Assembly: GCA_900549005.1 (NCBI GenBank)
Contig: URMT01000006.1
Coordinates: forward strand, 1 to 34,489
Reading direction: 5' to 3'
Length of the DNA: 34,489 nt
Origin: an uncultured Eubacteriales bacterium
Lineage (GTDB): Bacteria > Bacillota > Clostridia > Christensenellales > Borkfalkiaceae
The position numbers and the translations under genes were made by a program. The notes beneath the pieces were generated by a model. It saw only the letters and a list, made by a program, of their open reading frames with translations, made no database searches and was not told the origin of the DNA. This document shows positions 1-6,493 of this stretch, one piece after another. Each line of letters begins with the position of its first letter. Position 1 is the first letter of the stretch.

Positions 1-125
1 CCGGAAATCGTGAAGCCCACTGGCGCACACGATTTCTGCTTTTCGGAGGTTCATCGGAATGTTCTGCACAGGGAAACACGGAATATTTGATTGGCGCAGC
101 CCGTCCCCCTTCCCAAAACATTCCT

Positions 126-171
126 CATAACACAAAAGAACCCATCCGGCACTTCTTCCGGACAGGTTCTT
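126..171 (-). terminator. Intrinsic terminator downstream of rplL
   Basis: On the minus strand two 14-nt arms (158-171 and 136-149) pair with two internal G-U wobbles around an 8-nt loop. The 3' arm is followed by TTTTGTGTT. It lies about 50 nt past the rplL stop codon, so rplJ-rplL transcription probably ends here. No rpoB start is visible before the window edge. Confidence 0.8.
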
Positions 172-222
172 CTCTTTATCTGCACTCTACCAAGTACAGC
201 CTGGTTACTTTTTAATAAACAA

Positions 223-588
223 TTATTTAACTTTAGCGCCTTCAGCCTCAAGTTTTGTCTTGATGTCTTCAGCTTCTGCTTTCTCAGCAGCCTCTTTGAT
301 TACCTTAGGAGCTCCATCAACTAACTCTTTTGCTTCTTTTAAGCCTAAGCCTGTTGCTTCACGAACTACTTTGATAACTTTAACTTTGTTTGGTCCAACT
401 TCTGTTAACTCTACGTCGAACTCAGTCTTCTCTTCCTCAGCTGCGCCGCCTGCTGCTGCACCTGCTGCTACTACAACACCAGCTGCTGCGGATACGCCGA
501 ACTTCTCTTCGAGAGCCTTTACAAGCTCGTTGAGTTCAAGAACGGTCATATTGCTGATTTCGTCTATAAACTTATTGATATCTGCCAT
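223..588 (-). CDS. rplL: 50S ribosomal protein L7/L12
   Basis: Stalk protein of the large ribosomal subunit. Its dimers bind the L10 C-terminus and recruit elongation factors. The 121-aa product has the family layout: an N-terminal helical dimerisation domain (about 1-33, [20 protein letters not shown]), an Ala/Gly-rich hinge (about 34-52) and the C-terminal factor-binding domain with [20 protein letters not shown]. Length is typical. The ATG at 586-588 is preceded by a GGAGG ribosome-binding site. It is the last gene of rplJ-rplL, with a 112-nt intercistronic gap and a terminator after it. Identification is essentially certain. Confidence 0.98.
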   Translation of the reverse strand: MADINKFIDEISNMTVLELNELVKALEEKFGVSAAAGVVVAAGAAAGGAAEEEKTEFDVELTEVGPNKVKVIKVVREATGLGLKEAKELVDGAPKVIKEAAEKAEAEDIKTKLEAEGAKVK

Positions 589-700
589 TTTAAATTATCC
601 TCCGATTTTTTTATGGTTTTTGTTGTCGCCCCGTTCAGGCAGGAGCCGCCGCCCGTGGAACGGTACGGGCAAACCGCTTTTCCGCTGTATGCGGAGGCGT

Positions 701-1222
701 TTAAGCCTTGTTTTCTGCCACTCTTGCAAGAACGCGGACAACGCCGGAAACGAGGTTTCCGAGCACGCCTGCGAAATTGGAAAGAGGCGCCTGCAACGAG
801 CCGAGCATCTTTGCAACGAGCTCTTCTTTGGAAGGCATAGTAGCGAGCGCTTCCACACCTTTCACGTCAACGTAAGTATTGTCTGCGAAGCCGCACTTCA
901 ACACGATTTTTCCGTCGTAATCCTTGGCTGCCTTAGCCATGATTTTTGCGGCGGTAACTTCGTCAGCGGCGAACGCGATAGCCGTGGGTCCGTTCAGAGC
1001 TTCGTCGAACTGGTTGAATCCCAGGTCGTTGAAAGCCTTTCTTACCAGCGTGTTTTTGTAAACTTTGTATTCACAGCCCGCTTCCCTGCACTTGTTCCTG
1101 AGTTCAGAAACTTCTGCAACGGTCAGCTTGTTGTAGTCTACGAACACAACCGATTTGGACGCCTTGATTTTAGAGGTTATCTCTTCGACAACCAGCTTCT
1201 TGGCTTCAAAATTAGCTGACAA
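701..1222 (-). CDS. rplJ: 50S ribosomal protein L10
   Basis: Stalk base protein that binds 23S rRNA with its N-terminal domain and carries L7/L12 dimers on its C-terminal helix. The 173-aa product shows the family N-terminal pattern (KIKASKSVVFVDYNKLTVAE) and KVYKNTLVRKAF in the RNA-binding domain. The start is a TTG (1220-1222) placed 8 nt after AAAGGAGG; no ATG fits as well, so this is an unusual start codon decided by the SD. It is transcribed from the promoter at 1391-1419 through an L10-type leader, so autoregulation by L10 or its L12 complex is expected. rplL follows in the same operon. Confidence 0.97.
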   Translation of the reverse strand: MSANFEAKKLVVEEITSKIKASKSVVFVDYNKLTVAEVSELRNKCREAGCEYKVYKNTLVRKAFNDLGFNQFDEALNGPTAIAFAADEVTAAKIMAKAAKDYDGKIVLKCGFADNTYVDVKGVEALATMPSKEELVAKMLGSLQAPLSNFAGVLGNLVSGVVRVLARVAENKA

Positions 1223-1384
1223 TCTTTGTACCTCCTTTAAGAAATTAAAAAGCCTTTACGCCGCACGGCGTAAAGGACATAAAAAAAGAATAAATCTTTG
1301 AGTAATCTTTTTTCAAACCTTAACACCTCGGCAGGAAATTGAGCGAAATTTTCGCGCCTGCTGTCTGCGGCATCTTTGTTTTGC
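1223..1384 (-). promoter_or_regulatory. L10-type ribosomal leader (rplJL autoregulatory 5' UTR)
   Basis: The roughly 160-nt leader between the promoter and rplJ contains AGACAGCAGG (minus strand, around 1357-1367) paired with CCTGCCGAGG (1326-1335). This resembles the conserved part of the Firmicutes L10 leader. A terminator hairpin sits at its 3' end, just before the SD. Known: in this leader class L10 or its L12 complex binds the RNA and favours attenuation. That this RNA is such a leader is inferred from position, motif and terminator. Confidence 0.75.
1242..1276 (-). terminator. Attenuator hairpin inside the rplJ leader
   Basis: A perfect 10-bp stem (CCTTTACGCC / GGCGTAAAGG, 1253-1276) with a 4-nt loop is followed on the minus strand by CTTTTTAATTT. 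It ends only a few nt before the AAAGGAGG of rplJ, so it is a regulatory terminator rather than an operon end. Confidence 0.85.
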
Positions 1385-1390
1385 GTTGAT

Positions 1391-1419
1391 ATTATATTGA
1401 ATAACAAAAGGTTTGTCAA
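1391..1419 (-). promoter_or_regulatory. Promoter of rplJ-rplL
   Basis: TTGACA (1414-1419) and TATAAT (1391-1396) with a 17-bp spacer on the minus strand: a full consensus housekeeping sigma promoter. The predicted start near 1384 gives a long leader. Confidence 0.92.
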
Positions 1420-1503
1420 CCGATTTTACCGCGATAGCAAAAATTTTTTTAATAATTCCGCACAGCGCGTAAAGTTTGCGTGCTGGCGCACGGTAACGAT
1501 ATG

Positions 1504-1971
1504 TCAGTTAAACTCGTACAGCGTGCCGTAACCGAAGATTATGTCGCCGTCACCAAAGATAGACCAGGCGTTTGTCTGAATCTCCTCCTTCTTCACTTCT
1601 TTGGGCGAAATCTCCCTGCCCTGCCACAACTTTATCAGGTAAACTTTGCTGCCCTTGTTGATTTGCGCGGTCATAAAATCTTTGAGCCAATTCAATATTT
1701 TTATCATATCGGCAGCGGTCTGCGGGCCGTAAGCCTGCTTGTAGCGCACCTCGTAATCGAGCCCCAAAGTCGCTTGAACGGCATATATGTGGCACCCTTT
1801 TAAGATTTTCCGTACGCCCGTGGCGACTGCGTCGGGCCATAAATTTTCTTCAAAGCGTATGCCGTCGTTATGCAACATTCCGTCGCTGTCCATATCGGGA
1901 ATGACATCCTTAAACTTATATTCGGTGTGCGCAAGCGGCTTCGTGGTACCTAAAAAATAAATTTCGCTCAT
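1504..1971 (-). CDS. Hypothetical protein inserted between rplA and rplJ
   Basis: A 155-aa protein that I do not recognise. It is soluble-looking, with no signal peptide or membrane segment, and is rich in aromatic and charged residues. It ends in FGDGDIIFGYGTLYEFN. The ATG at 1969-1971 has a weak, distant SD-like AAGGGG about 13 nt upstream; no other start fits better. It has its own promoter at 1996-2024 and separates rplA from rplJ, which are normally adjacent. The gene and the repeat block next to it therefore look like an insertion into the ribosomal cluster. The coding call rests on the clean 468-nt frame, the promoter and protein-like composition. Confidence 0.7.
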   Translation of the reverse strand: MSEIYFLGTTKPLAHTEYKFKDVIPDMDSDGMLHNDGIRFEENLWPDAVATGVRKILKGCHIYAVQATLGLDYEVRYKQAYGPQTAADMIKILNWLKDFMTAQINKGSKVYLIKLWQGREISPKEVKKEEIQTNAWSIFGDGDIIFGYGTLYEFN

Positions 1972-1995
1972 ATCTTCATATTCCCCTTAAATTAA

Positions 1996-2024
1996 AGTTT
2001 AAGGCATATGCGCCCGTTTGTCAA
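1996..2024 (-). promoter_or_regulatory. Promoter of the 155-aa orphan gene
   Basis: TTGACA (2019-2024), 17-bp spacer and TAAACT (1996-2001) on the minus strand, about 25 nt upstream of the start codon. The -35 is perfect and the -10 matches 4 of 6. Confidence 0.65.
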
Positions 2025-2080
2025 GGGCGAAAAAGCTGACTCATTGTCATTTCAACCGAACATAGTCCGCCCTCGGTTCT

Positions 2081-2186
2081 GTCATTTCGACCGTAACGAA
2101 CGAAGTGTGTGAAGTGGAGAAATCTCAATGATAATGAGTCCCTGTACAAAGAGATTTCTCCATTCGCTTTGCTCAGTCGAAATGAC
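2081..2186. repeat. 106-bp palindromic dispersed element (GTCATTTCGAC ends)
   Basis: Bounded by perfect 11-bp inverted repeats (GTCATTTCGAC 2081-2091, GTCGAAATGAC 2176-2186), with a second nested pair TGGAGAAATCTC / GAGATTTCTCCA. A degenerate fragment precedes it near 2045. Partial copies occur at 5548-5593 and 34412-34422. It resembles a non-coding MITE or REP-type repeat; open frames across it are artefacts. Confidence 0.8.
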
Positions 2187-2202
2187 ATAGAAAAAACGAA
2201 CA

Positions 2203-2308
2203 TAAAAAAGGCAAGCCGTGCGGCTTGCCTTTAAAAATTCTACCTTATTATAAAGCGCTCATCCACGCTTTTCAGATGCGAGCAAGACAAGGAAGGCGAG
2301 CATTTACT
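2203..2308. repeat. Direct repeat unit, copy A (terminator plus GCGAGCAAGACAAGG block)
   Basis: About 105 bp repeated at 2585-2693 with clear but imperfect identity. It starts with a hairpin (GGCAAGCC arms) flanked by A and T runs that reads as a terminator on both strands, then an AT-rich stretch, then CGCTTTTCAGATGCGAGCAA and AAGGCGAGCATTTAC. The two copies bracket the structured element at 2333-2576. Confidence 0.8.
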
Positions 2309-2332
2309 CCCGCCACATCCCTCGCACATAAT

Positions 2333-2576
2333 AACCCGATAGTTGCGAGCAGTACAAGGAGCGTGCGGAACGTTGCGAAGGAGCATTATCAATGCCTACC
2401 ACAGCATTCGACAAAAAGATTTTGTAAAAAGATTTTTGTCGAAGAGGAGGCGCCGCTGCAACAGTCACGGCAAGCGCACATCGCGCGGTTGCCTGCAAAA
2501 CACGGCGTGCGCCGACGAGTAAGTGACTGAGCAAACCCGTAAACGCGACACCGTAATGCGAAGTAAATATCGGGTT
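2333..2576. repeat. Structured dispersed element, copy 1 (244 bp)
   Basis: Ends are AACCCGATA / TATCGGGTT, perfectly complementary. Inside is a hairpin with arms TTCGACAAAAA (2407-2417) and TTTTTGTCGAA (2433-2443), followed by GAGGAGGCGCCG, a GGCAA/TTGCC stem and GACGAGTAAGTGACTGAGCA. The copy at 5612-5856 has the same order and almost the same length. Its end and hairpin arms have changed but remain complementary, which argues for a selected fold. No convincing protein is encoded. Confidence 0.8.
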
Positions 2577-2584
2577 TGGCGGAG

Positions 2585-2693
2585 TAAAAAAAGGCAAGCC
2601 CTGCGGCTTGCCTTTTAAATTACTTATTACCTTATTATATTAAGCTCATCTACGCTTTTCAGATGCGAGCAAGACAAGGAAGGCGAGCATTTA
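2585..2693. repeat. Direct repeat unit, copy B
   Basis: Second copy of the unit at 2203-2308. It contains the same GGCAAGCC hairpin, AT-rich linker and GCGAGCAAGACAAGGAAGGC block. Its distal part is shared with the palindrome-ended element at 2652-2773. Confidence 0.8.
2586..2620 (-). terminator. Terminator of rplK-rplA
   Basis: On the minus strand AAGGCAAGCC and GGGCTTGCCTT form a stem around a short loop, followed by a run of seven T. It lies about 160 nt past the rplA stop. A near-identical hairpin at 2205-2235 gives a second stop signal. Confidence 0.8.
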
Positions 2694-2773
2694 CGACGGG
2701 GAGTTTACTTTGGCGTAAATGACCCCGAGGAAAGCGCAACCTGACACAGTATTGCGACACATATCAAAAGCGT
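2652..2773. repeat. 122-bp palindrome-ended element downstream of rplA
   Basis: Ends ACGCTTTT (2652-2659) and AAAAGCGT (2766-2773) are inverted repeats. An inner pair CATTTACG / CGTAAATG encloses GGGGAGTTTACTTTGG. The left half reappears, truncated, at 2254-2308. It looks like a foldable, non-coding dispersed repeat. Confidence 0.65.
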
Positions 2774-2780
2774 TTACGAC

Positions 2781-3470
2781 TTAACCTTTGTTATAGTTTA
2801 CCTTCACACCGGGACCCATCGTCGAGGTCACGGTTACGCTCTTTATATACTGACCCTTTGCAGCGGCGGGCTTTGCCTTTACGATTGCATCCATAAGCGC
2901 GTTGAGGTTTTCTGCAATCTTTTCTGCGCCGAACGACTTTTTGCCGATGGGGCAGTGAATGATTGCCGTTTTGTCGAGGCGGTATTCAACTTTACCTGCC
3001 TTAACTTCCTGAACGGCCTTTGCAACGTCCATAGTAACGGTGCCCGACTTGGGGTTGGGCATTAAGCCCTTGGGGCCGAGGATACGGCCGATGCGGCCTA
3101 CGACGCCCATCATATCGGGGGTGGTAATCATTACGTCGAAATCGAACCAGTTGTCGCGCTGGATACGCTGAATGGTCTCTTCCGCGCCTACGAAATCTGC
3201 GCCTGCCGCGGTAGCCGCATCGGCCCTTTCGCCCTTTGCTATAACGAGCACCCTCTTGGTCTTGCCGGTGCCGTTGGGAAGGACGAGAACGCCGCGCACC
3301 TGCTGGTCTGCCTGGCGGGGGTCAACGCCCAGACGAACGTGAAGCTCTATCGTTTCGTCGAACTTTGCCTTGGCGGTGGAGAGTACGAGGTTTACCGCCT
3401 CGGCTACGTCGTATGCTTTGGAATGCTCGTAAGATTTAACGCTCTCTGCGTACTTCTTGCCAACTTTCAT
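2781..3470 (-). CDS. rplA: 50S ribosomal protein L1
   Basis: L1 stalk protein that binds 23S rRNA, takes part in E-site tRNA release, and in many bacteria represses its own mRNA. The 229-aa product has family length and the hallmark segment [20 protein letters not shown] plus [12 protein letters not shown] at the C-terminus. The ATG at 3468-3470 follows CGGAGGATTATAAAT. It is the second gene of rplK-rplA, with an 85-nt gap that contains a 61-nt leader-like element also present before rplK. Downstream lies a repeat-borne terminator instead of rplJ. Confidence 0.98.
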   Translation of the reverse strand: MKVGKKYAESVKSYEHSKAYDVAEAVNLVLSTAKAKFDETIELHVRLGVDPRQADQQVRGVLVLPNGTGKTKRVLVIAKGERADAATAAGADFVGAEETIQRIQRDNWFDFDVMITTPDMMGVVGRIGRILGPKGLMPNPKSGTVTMDVAKAVQEVKAGKVEYRLDKTAIIHCPIGKKSFGAEKIAENLNALMDAIVKAKPAAAKGQYIKSVTVTSTMGPGVKVNYNKG

Positions 3471-3480
3471 TATTTATAAT

Positions 3481-3541
3481 CCTCCGTGTGGTAATTTGCG
3501 AGGGGTTCGACTTTTGGGTTTCTATTGGCCCCTCTCCCACA
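3481..3541 (-). promoter_or_regulatory. 61-nt SD-containing leader element before rplA
   Basis: The minus strand reads TGTGGGAG (3541-3534) at one end and ACCACACGGAGG (3492-3481) at the other. TGTGG and CCACA can pair and close an inner GAGGGG / CCCCTC stem, holding the SD at its foot. An element with the same ends and the same 61-nt length precedes rplK. A role in L1/L11 translational control is inferred. Confidence 0.6.
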
Positions 3542-3555
3542 AATTCAAATCGCGC

Positions 3556-3981
3556 TTACTCTTCTACGGTAACGCCCATAGAGCGCGCGGTGCCCTTTAC
3601 CATACTGATTGCCGCCTCTAAGGTGGAGCAGTTCAAATCGGGCAGTTTGGTCTTTGCAATCTCTTCCGCCTGAGCCTTGGTGAGCTTGCCCACTTTGTCC
3701 CTGTTGGGGCGGGCGCTTGCCGTGTCTATGCCGAGAGCCTTTTTGATGAGCACGGGCGTAGGGGGCGTTTTGAGAACGAAGGTGAAACTTCTGTCCTGAT
3801 AGATGGTAACTACGCAGGGAATTATAAGGCCTGCCTTATCGGCAGTCTTGGCATTGAATTCCTTGGTGAAACCGGGAATGTTGATGCCGTGAGGTCCGAG
3901 CGTGGAGCCGACGGGGGGCGCAGGGGTTGCCTTGCCGGCAGGAAGCTGCAATTTGACAACAGCGGTAATCTTTTTTGCCAT
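3556..3981 (-). CDS. rplK: 50S ribosomal protein L11
   Basis: L11 binds the GTPase-associated region of 23S rRNA. The 141-aa product starts [20 protein letters not shown] and contains [15 protein letters not shown] in the N-terminal domain, then the RNA-binding C-terminal domain ([21 protein letters not shown]). A start 69 nt further upstream is open, but the chosen ATG (3979-3981) has AGGAGG ten nt before it and matches the family N-terminus. It heads rplK-rplA, downstream of nusG and a terminator-like hairpin. Confidence 0.98.
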   Translation of the reverse strand: MAKKITAVVKLQLPAGKATPAPPVGSTLGPHGINIPGFTKEFNAKTADKAGLIIPCVVTIYQDRSFTFVLKTPPTPVLIKKALGIDTASARPNRDKVGKLTKAQAEEIAKTKLPDLNCSTLEAAISMVKGTARSMGVTVEE

Positions 3982-3991
3982 AAATAAAAGT

Positions 3992-4052
3992 CCTCCTGTG
4001 TGGTGATAGCGATATACGCCATTAAAAACAGATTTAGCGTAATCTCCCACAG
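3992..4052 (-). promoter_or_regulatory. 61-nt SD-containing leader element before rplK
   Basis: The minus strand reads CTGTGGGAG (4052-4044) and ACCACACAGGAGG (4004-3992). CTGTG can pair with CACAG next to the SD. The ends and length match the element before rplA, suggesting one trans-acting ribosomal protein controls both. This is inference from the duplicated pattern. Confidence 0.6.
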
Positions 4053-4102
4053 AATGTTCACGTAAGCCTTTGCCGCATCGGCAAATTATTTGCCGTGAAA
4101 CC

Positions 4103-4140
4103 TATAATAAAAGCCGCATCATTAAAAATAAATATGCGGC
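4103..4140 (-). terminator. Terminator or attenuator between nusG and rplK
   Basis: GCCGCAT and ATGCGGC arms (4113-4119, 4134-4140) with a 14-nt AT-rich loop, followed on the minus strand by TTTTATTAT. It could end the rpmG-secE-nusG transcript or attenuate read-through into rplK. No clear promoter is seen after it. Confidence 0.65.
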
Positions 4141-4233
4141 GTTTATCGCCTGTTAAAACGCATAAAAAAACGCATTAGTTTGCACATATGTGCGCAGCAA
4201 TCAAATTTCAAACAAAACTTTTTCGTTTGAAAT

Positions 4234-4779
4234 TCACTGCTCCTGGGGCGCGTCGATTTTTCTTATCTGGATATACTCCACTTCCACGTCGGTGTTCCTG
4301 CCGAACAGCTCGACGTTGACGAGCGCCTTCTGCGAAGAATCGTTGAGCTCCTTTACCGTGCCTTCGAATCCCACGAGAGGGCCTGCGTCTATGCTTACCC
4401 TGTCGCCGACGGTGAAGTCGACGTCTACGGCAACTTCTTCCAGGCGCATCTTCCTGATTTCGGCCTCCTTCATAGGAATGGGCCTGCCCTGGGGGCCTAC
4501 GAAGCCCGTTACGCCGCGGGTATTGGTCACCCAATACCACAGCTGGTTGGAGTAAATCATCTTTATAAAGACATAGCAAGGCAACAGCTTGCGCTCGACT
4601 ACCTTGCGCTTGCCGTTCTTTTCTTCTATGGTGGTCTCCATAGGAATCTTCACATCGAAAATCTGCGATTGAAGATTGTTATTTTCGATTAGCCTTTCAA
4701 GGCTGTCCTTCACCATAGCCTCGTAGCCGGAGTAGGTATGAAGGATATACCAGCAAGGCTGCTGAGCGTTCTCTGCCAT
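4234..4779 (-). CDS. nusG: Transcription termination/antitermination factor NusG
   Basis: Binds RNA polymerase and modulates pausing and Rho-dependent termination. The 181-aa product has an NGN domain (WYILHTYSGYEAMVKDSLER to about residue 100, with GVTGFVGPQGRPIPM) and a C-terminal KOW domain (VGDRVSIDAGPLVGFEGTV). Length is typical. Start ATG at 4777-4779, three nt after the secE stop, so it is translated as part of rpmG-secE-nusG. A weak AT-rich hairpin follows the stop codon. Confidence 0.97.
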   Translation of the reverse strand: MAENAQQPCWYILHTYSGYEAMVKDSLERLIENNNLQSQIFDVKIPMETTIEEKNGKRKVVERKLLPCYVFIKMIYSNQLWYWVTNTRGVTGFVGPQGRPIPMKEAEIRKMRLEEVAVDVDFTVGDRVSIDAGPLVGFEGTVKELNDSSQKALVNVELFGRNTDVEVEYIQIRKIDAPQEQ

Positions 4780-4782
4780 ACC

Positions 4783-5013
4783 TTATTCTCCGATGCCGGT
4801 TACAAGGTCTAAAAGCGCCTGAAGTCCGAAGTTGATGCCCGTAACCACTACGAGGAACACGAGCACCACGACGAGAACCACGCCCGTAGATTTAAGAACC
4901 TTGGGAAAAGTGGGCCACGTTACCCTTTTGAGTTCAGAAAAGGTCTCTTTAAGTTTTCTGCCCATACGCACGAAAATGTTGGGCTTTTTTGCGTCGCCTT
5001 TGTTAGCCGCCAT
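4783..5013 (-). CDS. secE: Preprotein translocase subunit SecE
   Basis: Small essential subunit that clamps SecY in the membrane. The 76-aa product has a basic N-terminal region, the conserved amphipathic segment FSELKRVTWPTFPKVLKSTG, and one membrane helix (about 46-66, rich in Val, Leu and Phe). This is the single-TM form usual in Gram-positives. The ATG has GAGG about 9 nt upstream. It sits between rpmG and nusG, the classic order. Confidence 0.95.
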   Translation of the reverse strand: MAANKGDAKKPNIFVRMGRKLKETFSELKRVTWPTFPKVLKSTGVVLVVVLVFLVVVTGINFGLQALLDLVTGIGE

Positions 5014-5088
5014 AAAAATTAACCTCTTTGATAAAGCGCCGAACGGCGCCGAAATATGCGGCGGTATGCCGCCTGAGCCGAGTAAAAC

Positions 5089-5253
5089 TTACTTGGTTTC
5101 CTTGTGGTCGGTATGCTTTTTGCAGAAAGGGCAGTACTTGGATATGGTAAGCCTGTCGGGGTCGTTACGCTTATTCTTGTAGCTGTCGTAATTCCTGTGC
5201 TTGCACTCGGTGCATTCCAAGGTAATTTTGGCTCTTACTGATGCCTTTTTCAT
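5089..5253 (-). CDS. rpmG: 50S ribosomal protein L33 (zinc-binding form)
   Basis: A 54-aa ribosomal protein read directly from the minus strand. It starts [20 protein letters not shown] and contains [20 protein letters not shown]. Two CxxC pairs (C14/C17 and C41/C44) mark the zinc-ribbon form; paralogues without cysteines are used under zinc limitation in other Firmicutes. The ATG (5251-5253) follows GGAG. It is the first gene of rpmG-secE-nusG, with a near-consensus promoter about 50 nt upstream. Confidence 0.96.
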   Translation of the reverse strand: MKKASVRAKITLECTECKHRNYDSYKNKRNDPDRLTISKYCPFCKKHTDHKETK

Positions 5254-5303
5254 TTAGAAAACTCCGTACAAAAAAATTACACCCCTTTGAGGAATGTGCA
5301 GAA

Positions 5304-5332
5304 ATTTTAGCACATAAAAGGGGCGCTGTCAA
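5304..5332 (-). promoter_or_regulatory. Promoter of rpmG-secE-nusG
   Basis: TTGACA (5327-5332), 17-bp spacer and TAAAAT (5304-5309) on the minus strand. The leader to rpmG is about 45 nt. Confidence 0.88.
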
Positions 5333-5439
5333 TCAAAAACGGTATTTTTGCAAAAATTTTGCCGCCGCAAACTGAAATTTATATATATAGTATATACGCG
5401 CGCACAAGATATTGTATGCGTGCCCGCCCGCGCCACAAC

Positions 5440-5547
5440 GCGGTAAGCGCGAGCGATGAGTGATAAGGCGATGATTGCGGCGCTGGTTGCAGTTATGAGT
5501 TGCTTTGCAACGCGATAAGTGATGAGCGGGCGCGCAACATTGCGGTT
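5440..5547. repeat. Mini-hairpin repeat region (GTGATAA/GATGAG linkers), copy 1
   Basis: Short GC-rich self-complementary stretches such as GTTGCTTTGCAAC alternate with linkers GATGAGTGATAA, TTATGAG and ATAAGTGATGAG. It then runs into GCGGTTGAGATTTCTCCG, the same junction seen at 34401-34422. It belongs with the arrays at 12930-13128 and 34314-34422. Non-coding. Confidence 0.65.
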
Positions 5548-5593
5548 GAGATTTCTCCGCTTCACTCACTTCGTTCGTTTCGGTCGAAATGAC
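5548..5593. repeat. Partial copy of the GTCATTTCGAC palindromic element
   Basis: GAGATTTCTCC through GTCGAAATGAC matches the right half of the element at 2081-2186; the left half is absent. It is fused directly to the mini-hairpin region on its left. Confidence 0.75.
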
Positions 5594-5611
5594 AAATAAG
5601 ATAGTTTGATA

Positions 5612-5856
5612 CGGGTTCAGAGATACGAGCAGAACGAGGAGCGTGCGGAACGCTGTGAAGGAGCACAATTAAGTCTACCACAGCACTCGCCAAAAAGATT
5701 TTGCAAAAAGATTTTTGGCGAAGAGGAGGCGCCGCCGTAATAATCACGGCAAGCGCGCACAGCACGGTTGCCTGCAAAACACGGCGTGCGCCGACGAGTA
5801 AGTGACTGAGCAGAACCGTAAGCGCGACAATGTTATGCGACGTATATATGAACCCG
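5612..5856. repeat. Structured dispersed element, copy 2 (245 bp)
   Basis: Ends CGGGTTCA (5612-5619) and TGAACCCG (5849-5856) are complementary, and differ in sequence from the ends of copy 1. The inner hairpin TCGCCAAAAA (5687-5696) / TTTTTGGCGA (5712-5721) carries an A-T to C-G double change relative to copy 1. The segments GAGGAGGCGCCG, GGTTGCCTGCAAAACACGG and GACGAGTAAGTGACTGAGCA are conserved. It ends 12 nt before the hpt stop codon. Confidence 0.8.
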
Positions 5857-5867
5857 CACGGAGCTAA

Positions 5868-6407
5868 TTACTTCTCATATACCTTTCTGTCCAATATCCC
5901 TATATACGGCAAATTGCGGTATTTGCCCGCGTAGTCGAGGCCGTAGCCTACGACAAACTCGTCGGGGATATCGAAACCGACATAGTCGGCGGTGATTTCC
6001 GTCTGGCGGCGGGAAGGCTTGTTGAGAATGCAGCAGGTTTTAACCGACACTGCGCCCGCGGCGAGCAGTTTTTCGCGCACGGCCTTCAAGGTATGGCCGG
6101 TATCTATTATATCCTCGGCGATGAGTATGTTCAGCCCCTTTGCAGAAAAGCCCTTGGAGATGGAAATGCTGACCTCGCCCTGAGGGGTGGTGCCGTCTTT
6201 ATACGACGACGCCTCGATGAAGGAAAGTTCGAGGGGAAGGTCGATGTGCCTTATGAGGTCGGCGCAGAACACGGCGCCGCCGCGCAGAACGCCTATTACG
6301 GCAAGCGGCTGACCTTCGTAATCCCTTTTAATCGCTTCGCCCAGCTCTTTGACCCTGACCTCTATCTGCTCTTCCGAAAACAGTACCTTTGATATAACAG
6401 ACTGCAT
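5868..6407 (-). CDS. hpt: Hypoxanthine phosphoribosyltransferase
   Basis: Purine salvage enzyme that converts hypoxanthine or guanine plus PRPP to IMP or GMP in the cytoplasm. The 179-aa product has the type I PRTase layout: the PPi loop VLRGG (40-44), the flexible-loop segment (SFIEASSYKDGTTPQGEV) and the PRPP motif LIAEDIIDTGHT (95-106) with the acidic pair E98-D99. The C-terminal VGYGLDYAGKYRNLPYIG is typical of Hpt. Start ATG at 6405-6407 after AAGGAG. It appears monocistronic, with a promoter at 6494-6522. Confidence 0.96.
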   Translation of the reverse strand: MQSVISKVLFSEEQIEVRVKELGEAIKRDYEGQPLAVIGVLRGGAVFCADLIRHIDLPLELSFIEASSYKDGTTPQGEVSISISKGFSAKGLNILIAEDIIDTGHTLKAVREKLLAAGAVSVKTCCILNKPSRRQTEITADYVGFDIPDEFVVGYGLDYAGKYRNLPYIGILDRKVYEK

Positions 6408-6493
6408 AATGCTCTCTCCTTACAGGCCCGCAAAATATGGAGCCTTTTTTCTCCCGAAGTAAAAATTTTTGTTGCGGAAAACCGCTTTTTATG

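Noticed and set aside
3-38. Hairpin AAATCGTG/CACGATTT at the window start
   Set aside because: Could be a terminator of a gene outside the window, but the T run is poor and the context is missing.
260-1219. Long open frame (319 codons) on plus, opposite rplL and rplJ
   Set aside because: It lies antisense to two certain ribosomal protein genes, has no family resemblance and no SD; a composition shadow.
2304-2597. Short protein-like frames over the dispersed repeats here and at 5562-5777
   Set aside because: Both copies give similar peptides only because the DNA repeat is conserved; paired changes preserve base pairing, not codons.
5014-5088. tRNA gene between rpmG and secE, as in some bacteria
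   Set aside because: The 75-nt gap has only a small GGCGCCGTTCGGCGC-type hairpin and no cloverleaf or T-loop motif.
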